From positions 1 to 64,000 of the forward strand of contig JAILRE010000028.1 in assembly GCA_024698505.1 (NCBI GenBank): a stretch of DNA of 64,000 nt, in the 5' to 3' direction. Under the pieces are notes generated by a model that was given only the letters and a program-made list of their open reading frames with translations, did no database searches and was not told the origin of the DNA. This document shows positions 52,982 through 61,000 of this stretch, one piece after another. Each line of letters begins with the position of its first letter. The stretch's first letter is position 1. The translations under genes and the position numbers were made by a program. This DNA is from Clostridiales bacterium (GTDB taxonomy: Bacteria; Bacillota; Clostridia; Christensenellales; CAG-138).

Positions 52982-53956
52982 TTATTTTTCCAGCGTTTCG
53001 CGGAATGAATACAAAAGCCCCAGAAGCTCCTCGGGGCTCCGCGCGGTATTCACGCCGCGGCGGAACTCGAGCGCGCCCCGCATGCCCTTCGTGTACCAGG
53101 ACATATGCTTTCGCAGTTCGGGGAAGAGCCTCGGATCCTTTTCGGCAAGGAAACCCTCCGCGTGCCGTATGGCCTCCGTCATCCGCATATAGTCCGTAGG
53201 CGGCACGTAGGGAAGGCCCGAGAGCGCGGCCCTGACCTCCTCGAATATGAAGGGGTTGCCCTCCGCGCCGCGCGCTATCATGACGCCCGCGCAGCCGGTC
53301 TCTTCGATCATGGCCTTTGCAGACTCGCCCGAGAAGACGTCGCCGTTGCCGAGCACGGGTATCGAGACCGCCTCGACGACCTGCTTTATTATGCTTCGGT
53401 CTGCCGGGCCGTGATAGAACTGCTCGCGCGTCCTTCCGTGGACCGTCACCATTGCGGCGCCGCTCTCCTCCATGGCCTTCGCGAACTCGACTGCGTTGAC
53501 GGAGGAATCGTCCCAGCCCTTGCGGAATTTGCAGCTGACGGGCAGGGGAGAGGCCTTGGCGCAGGCCTCCATGAGCTTTGCCGCCGCGGGGACGTTTTTC
53601 ATCAGCGCGGAGCCCTCGCCGTTGCCGGTGATCTTCGGCATGGGGCAGCCCATGTTGATGTCGAACATTGCGATATCGCCGCCGCATCCGTCGTACAGCT
53701 CGCGTATCATGTCGGAGACTATGGCGGGATCCGAACCGAAGAGCTGCACCGCGCACGGCTTTTCAAAGGGGGAGATCCTGATCAGCTCCCGCGTTTTCCT
53801 TCCGCCGTACAAAAGCCCCTTCGCGCTGACCATTTCCGTGTAAGTGAAATCGCAGCCGTGTTCCACGCAGATGCGGCGGAATACGGCGTCGGATATCCCC
53901 GCCATGGGAGCGAGTACGGCGGGCACGCTGTGCTTTTTGAATACGGGAAGGGTCAC
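52982..53956 (-). CDS. tRNA-dihydrouridine synthase
   Basis: VLAPMAGISDAVFRRICVEHGCDFTYTEMVSAKGLLYG...FDINMGCPMPKITGNGEGSALMKN...VHGRTREQFYHGPADRSIIKQVVEAVSIPVLGNGDVFSGESAKAMIEETGCAGVMIARGAEGNPFIF. Confidence 0.95.
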   Translation of the reverse strand: MTLPVFKKHSVPAVLAPMAGISDAVFRRICVEHGCDFTYTEMVSAKGLLYGGRKTRELIRISPFEKPCAVQLFGSDPAIVSDMIRELYDGCGGDIAMFDINMGCPMPKITGNGEGSALMKNVPAAAKLMEACAKASPLPVSCKFRKGWDDSSVNAVEFAKAMEESGAAMVTVHGRTREQFYHGPADRSIIKQVVEAVSIPVLGNGDVFSGESAKAMIEETGCAGVMIARGAEGNPFIFEEVRAALSGLPYVPPTDYMRMTEAIRHAEGFLAEKDPRLFPELRKHMSWYTKGMRGALEFRRGVNTARSPEELLGLLYSFRETLEK

Positions 53957-53959
53957 TTT

Positions 53960-54532
53960 TCAGGAATTGCCCTCGAGCTGACTGTAATCGGGTGTGGGAC
54001 GCGCCTCCTCGGCGGGATTCTCCTCTATGACCTCGAGGCCCGCGATGAGCCATTTGCCCTCGTTCTTGACGAGCCTGATCTTGTACGTCATTGAGGTCCA
54101 TGCGGGAGCCGCCTTATCGACGTTGTCGGATATGGGGGAGGCGACTATCAGAGGTATCCTCTCGATATAGGTGACGGTGCCGACCTTCGACCAGGGGAGC
54201 ACGCTGAAGCCCTTGATGTTGTATCGGTAGTCGAACGAATCGACCGCGTAATCCTGATAGGGCTTGGAATTGATGAGCACGTCCGTCGCGAGGAAGGTCT
54301 CGGTATAGTACTGCTCGAGCTCCTTCGGGTCGCCGTTTTTGAGGACGGTATCGGCGCGGAGCTTCATGCCCTCGGTGGTGATTATGTACATGTTGCTGAT
54401 GTACATGAACTCCGTGAATACGGCGTAGGCAAGGCCCAGCAGCAGGCTTATCACAAGCACTGCGCGGAGCACGAACCATATGGAGCGCCTTGCGGCGCCT
54501 AAGGGATTAGCTTTGTTCTTCGATTTAGCCAT
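53960..54532 (-). CDS. Single-pass membrane protein of unknown function
   Basis: MAKSKNKANPLGAARRSIWFVLRAVLVISLLLGLAYAVFTEFMYISNMYIITTEGMKLRADTVLKNGDPKELEQYYTETFL... Confidence 0.7.
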   Translation of the reverse strand: MAKSKNKANPLGAARRSIWFVLRAVLVISLLLGLAYAVFTEFMYISNMYIITTEGMKLRADTVLKNGDPKELEQYYTETFLATDVLINSKPYQDYAVDSFDYRYNIKGFSVLPWSKVGTVTYIERIPLIVASPISDNVDKAAPAWTSMTYKIRLVKNEGKWLIAGLEVIEENPAEEARPTPDYSQLEGNS

Positions 54533-54773
54533 TGATCGCCTGCTTGATAGCCCTTGAGAGCTGGTCCGGACAGGAGGTGGGGCCGCCGCTGCAGCTTACG
54601 CCGGAAAGACGCTCGACGGCAAACTCGGCGGGCATTCCCTCCAGGAGCCTGCCTATCCCCTGAAGATTGCCGCTGCAGCCGTTGGTGAATACGATGTTGT
54701 GAAGCTTGCCGTCCACTATGTCGAAATCGATCTTCGTGGAGCAGGTGCCGGAGGTGTTGTAGGTGTAATGCAT
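54525..54773 (-). CDS. TSCPD-domain protein
   Basis: MHYTYNTSGTCSTKIDFDIVDGKLHNIVFTNGCSGNLQGIGRLLEGMPAEFAVERLSGVSCSGGPTSCPDQLSRAIKQAING: TSCPD signature. Confidence 0.9.
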   Translation of the reverse strand: MHYTYNTSGTCSTKIDFDIVDGKLHNIVFTNGCSGNLQGIGRLLEGMPAEFAVERLSGVSCSGGPTSCPDQLSRAIKQAING

Positions 54774-54811
54774 TATCGTGATTTCCTTTTCGTTTTTATG
54801 GTTATGGGCGG

Positions 54812-55654
54812 TCAGATCATGACCTTGCCCTCGAATACCTTTTCAGCCGGGCCGGACATGTAGATGCTGTTCTCGCCGTCCCATTCAATGCGCAGGCTCC
54901 CCAGGGGGACCCTTACGCTAACGACCTTGTCGGTAAGGCCGGATCTAATGCAGGCCGCCGCAACGGCCGTCGCGCCCGTTCCGCAGCAGAGCGTCGCCCC
55001 GCAGCCGCGTTCCCACGCGCGCATTATGACGCTGCGCCTGTCCTCTATCTCAACGAAGGATACGTTGGTCTTCTCGGGGAAGAGCTTGTGATGCTCAAGG
55101 GGCAGGCCGTATTTTTCTATGTCCAGCGAACGCACGTCGTCCACGAACACGACGAGCTGGGGGATGCCCGAATTGACCGCGGTCGCGATGAATTCGCGGT
55201 CTGCGGAAACTATGGGCTGCCTTATGAACTCCTCCATGTCGGTATCCATGGGGATGTCGCCCGTCAGGAAGCTGGGAACGCCCATGTCCACGCGCACGGA
55301 CTTGACCTCTCCGTCCATCAGAAGCAGCTGGGGACGCTTGACGCCCGAGAGCGTGTCGACGGTGAACCCGTCGTAGGGGATGAGGCCGCTCTCATAGACT
55401 ACGCGTGAGAAGCAGCGGATGCCGTTGCCGCACATCTGCGCCTGCGTGCCGTCGCTGTTGAATACCAGCATGGCGATATCGGCGATGTCGCTGTTCTTCG
55501 CGACGAGCAGACAGTCGCCGCCGATGCCCGTCCTGCGGTTGCAGAGCTTCCGCGCGACGCGGCCCATATCGTAGGGGGGTATGCTGTCGTCACGGTCGTC
55601 GATAACGATCATGTCGTTGCCGAGTCCGTGGAGCTTGTAGAAGTATTTTTCCAT
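54812..55654 (-). CDS. dapF: Diaminopimelate epimerase
   Basis: MEKYFYKLHGLGNDMIVIDDRDD...AQMCGNGIRCFSRVVYESGL...WERGCGATLCCGTGATAVAAACIRSGLTDK: the two catalytic-Cys regions. Confidence 0.93.
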   Translation of the reverse strand: MEKYFYKLHGLGNDMIVIDDRDDSIPPYDMGRVARKLCNRRTGIGGDCLLVAKNSDIADIAMLVFNSDGTQAQMCGNGIRCFSRVVYESGLIPYDGFTVDTLSGVKRPQLLLMDGEVKSVRVDMGVPSFLTGDIPMDTDMEEFIRQPIVSADREFIATAVNSGIPQLVVFVDDVRSLDIEKYGLPLEHHKLFPEKTNVSFVEIEDRRSVIMRAWERGCGATLCCGTGATAVAAACIRSGLTDKVVSVRVPLGSLRIEWDGENSIYMSGPAEKVFEGKVMI

Positions 55655-55723
55655 AACGCACCCTCGGGTTCAATAGATTCTCAACATATTATAACTCAGC
55701 GGCGGGCGAAAACGCAATACTTT

Positions 55724-57664
55724 TTAGGAAAGTATGAGCATGCGCGCCGCGTTTTCGGGCATATGCACGGAGCCTTCGCCTGCGAAAGCGAACTCCTCGC
55801 CGGTCAGCGCGTCGCGGAATACGCCGCGAAGCGACGGCGCGCCCTCGCCCTCCTTGAAGGAGGCGGGGGAAAGGGATACCGTCGTTTCGCCGCCGCGGTT
55901 GATCATCGTCACGGCTTCGGAGCCGCAAGCCCGCCTGCCTATCGCGAACACGTCGCGGGAGGGGCTTGCGAAGGAGGTCAGTCCTTCCCTTAATGCGGGG
56001 CAGTTCGTCCTCGCGCCGGAGACGGCGCGGTAATGGGCGAGCAGCTCCTTATCCTCATGCCCCCAGGGATAGGGGCGGCGGCAGAAGGGATCCTCAAGCC
56101 CCGTGAGACCCGCCTCGTCTCCGTAATAGAGGACGGGGGAGAAGGGCATTGAAAACTGCAGAGCCGAAGCCTGGAGGAGCCTCTTTTTGCCGAGCCTGGC
56201 ATTTTGCTCCGTCGGCTTCCAGCGCGCCTGCATCGTGCGCGGCATTCCGGATCTCAACGGCGCCCCCTGCAGGGCGGAGAGTATCCTTTCGGTATCGTGG
56301 CTGCCGAGGTAGCCGAACTGCGCCCGCATGAAGTCGGAGGGGTAGCCCTCCAGCTGGGCGCCGAGCGCCGCCTTCAGCGCGTAAGAATCCGTCTTCCCGA
56401 GCAGGAAATCGAGCGCCGCGTCGCGGAAGGGATAATCCATAACGCCGTCCAGCTCGAGCCCGTTTACGTATTCGCGGCGGTTGCCCCAGCCGTCCTTCTT
56501 CATTACGGCGTCCTCCCAGACCTCGCCTATCAGCAGCGCGTCGGGATCGGCGTCCTTGAGGCGCCTTCTCAGGAATTTGATGTATTCGTCGGGCAGCTCG
56601 TCCGCAACGTCCAGCCTCCATCCGCCGGCTCCCTGCTTCACCCTTTCAGTCATGACCTTCGCGGTGAATTCCATGAACGAAGGGGTCAGCTCCTCCACCT
56701 CGGGGAGCGTCTCGAAATCCCACCAGCAGCGGTATCCGTGCTTCCAGCGGCGCGAAAAATCGTACCACTCGCGGTAGGGCGAGGCGGGATCGTGATACGC
56801 GCCGCCGCCGTAAACGGATCTGCGGTCGAAATAGCGGCTGTCGTCGCCCGTGTGTGAGAATACGCCGTCGAGCACGAGGCTCATCCCCGCGGCCTTCAGT
56901 TCGCTTATAAGCCGCGCGAGATCCTCCTCGCCGCCGAGGAGCGGATCTATCCTCTCGTAATCCGAAATGCTGTAACGGTGATTGTACGGCGATTCGAAAA
57001 TCGGGTTCAGATACAACACCGTGACGCCGAGCGACGCAAGATACGGTATCTTTTCGATGATGCCGGCGAAATTGCCCAAATAGAAATCCGAGGGGGAATA
57101 GTAGGGCTCCTCCCCGCGGGGGAGGTAATCCACCTCCTCGTCCCAATCCTTGACGGTTATCCTGCGGCCCATCCCGCGGTGATAGTCAAGCCCCGCCTCA
57201 AGGCCGGGGTACTCGCCGCGGCGGAACCTGTCCGGGAATATCTGGTAAACGATCGCGCCCTTGAACCTGTCCGGCGTGCGAAAGTCCGCGTCGTAAACGG
57301 TGATGCGCCAATCGTGCGGAAGCTCCTGCGTGAGGACGCTCCTGCCCGAGCGCAGTACGGGATCCTCCGCGCCGGCGTAGAAGAACCCCTCCGGCGAGTG
57401 TATGCGGAAGCTGTACCACATTATCGCGGGCCTCGCGGGGGCGGTCACGCGGAAGGAGAACACCTTCGCGCCGCCATCGAAAGAGGCTTCTCCCTCGAGG
57501 AAACGCTCCTCGCCGTCCCATACGCGAAGCAGAGCGTGCGTTTTGTCAAGGTCTTCGCCCGTAATAAAAAGCCTCAGCGTGACGGACTGCCCGCACCTTA
57601 GCGCGCCGAAAGGCTCGCGCGAGGCGAGCTCCCTTGAATCGTGAAATACCGAAAACCGCGGCAT
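55724..57664 (-). CDS. GH13 alpha-amylase-family enzyme (neopullulanase/maltogenic type)
   Basis: N-terminal beta domain, then FKGAIVYQIFPDRFRRGEYP...YLASLGVTVLYLNPIFESPYNHRYSISDYERIDPLLGGEEDL...LVLDGVFSHTGDDSRYFD...GGWRLDVADELPDEY...LIGEVWED...FGYLGSHDTERIL. Confidence 0.93.
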   Translation of the reverse strand: MPRFSVFHDSRELASREPFGALRCGQSVTLRLFITGEDLDKTHALLRVWDGEERFLEGEASFDGGAKVFSFRVTAPARPAIMWYSFRIHSPEGFFYAGAEDPVLRSGRSVLTQELPHDWRITVYDADFRTPDRFKGAIVYQIFPDRFRRGEYPGLEAGLDYHRGMGRRITVKDWDEEVDYLPRGEEPYYSPSDFYLGNFAGIIEKIPYLASLGVTVLYLNPIFESPYNHRYSISDYERIDPLLGGEEDLARLISELKAAGMSLVLDGVFSHTGDDSRYFDRRSVYGGGAYHDPASPYREWYDFSRRWKHGYRCWWDFETLPEVEELTPSFMEFTAKVMTERVKQGAGGWRLDVADELPDEYIKFLRRRLKDADPDALLIGEVWEDAVMKKDGWGNRREYVNGLELDGVMDYPFRDAALDFLLGKTDSYALKAALGAQLEGYPSDFMRAQFGYLGSHDTERILSALQGAPLRSGMPRTMQARWKPTEQNARLGKKRLLQASALQFSMPFSPVLYYGDEAGLTGLEDPFCRRPYPWGHEDKELLAHYRAVSGARTNCPALREGLTSFASPSRDVFAIGRRACGSEAVTMINRGGETTVSLSPASFKEGEGAPSLRGVFRDALTGEEFAFAGEGSVHMPENAARMLILS

Positions 57665-57910
57665 AGTTATTGCCCCAATCGTTTTTTCACAGTATAACAC
57701 AAGTCCCGCGAAGGCTCAAGCGCCAATACGCGCGCGCGGTTATAATATGAAGGCTCGCCCCGGGAGAGGGAGCCTCCGCGCGGGCTGCCGGCCGTTACCA
57801 ATTTACAGAAGGGAGGGGCGGCGATCGCAACTTGATTACAGTCAGAAAAATATATCTTGTTCTATCGACTTCAAAACCGATAAATGTGAATAATAAGCCC
57901 AATAAAACTA

Positions 57911-57939
57911 TTGACAAGGCTTGATAAATACGGTAAAAT
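57911..57939 (+). promoter_or_regulatory. Promoter of the giant adhesin gene
   Basis: TTGACA-N17-TAAAAT, then ~100 nt leader with CCAAGG...CCTTG inverted repeat and a GGAGG RBS. Confidence 0.75.
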
Positions 57940-58039
57940 CGTACGGTAAAAGGTTTACTATGCCAAGGTATGACTTCATGCCTTGACATAAGGCTTTAAG
58001 CAAACAACATGCAGTTTCATTCCAAAGGAGGAAAGTACA

Positions 58040-61000
58040 TTGAATAAGCGTTTTGCGAAAGTTCTTTCTCTGGCGCTCGCTCTGATGATGATACTCTCCG
58101 TAGTCCCCGCCACCGTTCTGGCGAAGGGCTTTACGGCCGTATCCACTCTGGGCGGAAAGCTGATCCAGCGCACCGCGCCCGAGACCTATCCTGAGCAGAC
58201 TCTGACTCAGGAAGCCGGCGGCGTCAGCGTCACCGTCGAGTCCCCCGAGGGAGCTCTTCCCAAGGGTACCTCGATGAGTGTCGAAGGCGTAGAGGATATC
58301 GATGCCGTTCAGGCTGCCATTTACAATGCGCAGATCGAAGGTATCGTCCTTACCGCCGTAGATATCACCTTCATGAACGACGGCAGGGAGATCCAGCCGA
58401 AGCACGAGGTCACCGTTACGATGTCCTCCTCCGTTCTTGCGGGCAAGAACGGTCTCCGCGTCGTCCACGTGAAGGACAGTAACGGCGCCAAGGCCGGTGA
58501 GATCGAAGAGGTCGAGAACGTTGTTGTCAACGGCAGCAAGGTCACCTTCATGGCCGATTCCTTCTCCGTTTACGCGGTCATCGGCGACGGTCAGTTTGAC
58601 GACCGTGTCCGCGTCACCATCGAGTTCTATACCAGCACCAGGGAAAACGCGGTGCCTGTCGACTCCTGTATCGTCACCCCGCATGACGCCGTGCAGGGCA
58701 TCCTTGACAACATCATCCCCGATCCCTCTATTAATGGCAGCGTTGCGCAAGATGAGAATCTGAGGCGTTTCATGGGTTGGACTATGAATGCCGATTATAC
58801 GGATAAGGACGTCAATGGCGACTGCACCATCAGGTACGTCCGCAACTTTATGCGCGATTATCTGGCCGGCAATCCTGAAGACGGCAAGGTGTTCAAGGTC
58901 TACGCGATGTATTTCAATTATTTCATCGTCACCTACAGGAACGAGACCGATACCGTCACCCTCTCCAGGGAAGTCGTCTATACCAAGTCCAATACCTACG
59001 ATCTCGAGCTCAACAAGCTCTATTCCCCCGAGCTCAAGGGTTATCGTTTCGCGGGCTGGCAGATCGACGGTCAGGGCCAGGTCTATGCCTACGGCTCCAC
59101 CATCGAAGGTCTTTCCGGCAACGTTACTCTTGTTGCCAACGTCGAAAAGGGTATCTGGATCACCTTCATCGAGTCCCCGAGAGTAAAAGGAGTCGATCCG
59201 GAAACGGGCAATACCACGTACAGTTATCCCTATAAGGGCGCTACCTACAATCCCCCCGTGTTCATAAAGGCCGGTTCCGATAACTACGCCCACGTGACCA
59301 CCGCCTATAAGCCCAGTCCCGATCCCGTCCTGCCCGGCTATGATTTCATCGGCTGGTGCACCGATTGGAATGAGGATACAGGCGTCGCCAGCAACTTCTA
59401 TTCCTTCAACGAGACCACGATCGATGACGTTACCGTATACGCCAAGTGGGAATTGAAGAACCAGGTTGACGTGAGTGTTATCGTATGGCTGGAGAATATC
59501 GATGGCAGCGGTTACACCTACAGCCGCACCATCACGCTCTCTGCAGCTCCCAATACTCAATACAATCCTATATCCGGCACCGCCGGCGCGGAGTCCATCA
59601 CCGTAGGCGGCCAGACCGTATCGGAACCCGGCTTTGTCTATAAAGAAGGCACCACAGGCACGAAAAAGGTCGAGCCCAACGGCAGCACCACCTACGACGT
59701 GTATTTCATCCGCAAAACGTACACTCTGACTTTCCAGGCGCTGCCCATATATAACACGGCTGGCGTTTCGAATGGATGGAAAAATGTGTATTACTTTGAT
59801 GGCGATGACTTAGAGTATGAAAGTCAGGGTCTTTATCTGTACAACGGGAAGTGGTACACCAGTTCCACTACGACCTCGGCTAATGAGTGGCGCGGCGGCG
59901 TTTATTCCGGCAGCACCTACTCTGAGGTCAAGACGATAACTGCTAGGTACGGCGAGGATATAAGCTCCTATTTCCCGATCGTGGGAAACAACGGTGTAAC
60001 GTATAATCACGGCGAACGCTGGAAACCCCAGTCGGGCAACCCCGTCGGCTGGAAAGAGGTTATGGTCAAGGTCATGACCATGCCCGCCGGCGACGTTACG
60101 TTCCGCATAAACTATCCCGACCGTCCCCTCAAGACCATGAACTACTACGTAGAGGCGCTTCCCGGTGACACCGGCACCGTCTCTGCTCCCACGCTCTATA
60201 CCGGAAAGAACAATACGGTCGTTCCCAGCGGCGATTACAGCTCCATGAGCTTCAAGCTGCTGTTCTCGATCGACGCCAGATACAACGGCGTTACCGAGGA
60301 GGATATCCTCAGCCTTCCCGGATACGAGATCATCGGCGTAGATAAGCAGGGTGAAACAAGAAACAACACCTTCTTCTACATCTATGATGAATCCAACCCC
60401 GGCACGATCAACATTTACTACAAGCGCGTCACCCGCTCTATCATTTATGCCGACGGCCTGTATCTCGACGGCAATAAGAATCCGGACGAGTCGGTCACTC
60501 CGCGCAATTTGATCCATGAGGATTCCGGCATTCGCTATCAGGAGGATATCAGCTCCTATAACCTCGGTGGAGCTAACGAATATGTGCCCAACCTTTACGG
60601 CTACAAGTTCATGGGTTGGTACACCGCTCCCACCTGCACGAATGATCAGGCGGCAAATCTCAGCACCATGCCTCTCAACGGCGTAGTTCTTTACGCCAAG
60701 TGGCAGCTGCTCCAGATCCGCGTCGCGCTCGATACCTGCATCGATTCCCACCCGGGAACCGGTCTTCCCACTGGTCAGGATGATAGCTTCCGTATCACCA
60801 TGTACGATATGATCTCCGACGGTCAGATCATTATCCCCACAAGGGAATCCGATTCCGCGGATTTCGTCTGGGAGTTCGTCGGCTGGTTCACGGATAAGGA
60901 TTACGAGGACGACTTCAACTTTGCCATGAGGCTCTATTACGTAGAGGGCGATTCTTCCAGCACCGCTGAAAACTACACGACTGAAGACAGGGCGACCTAT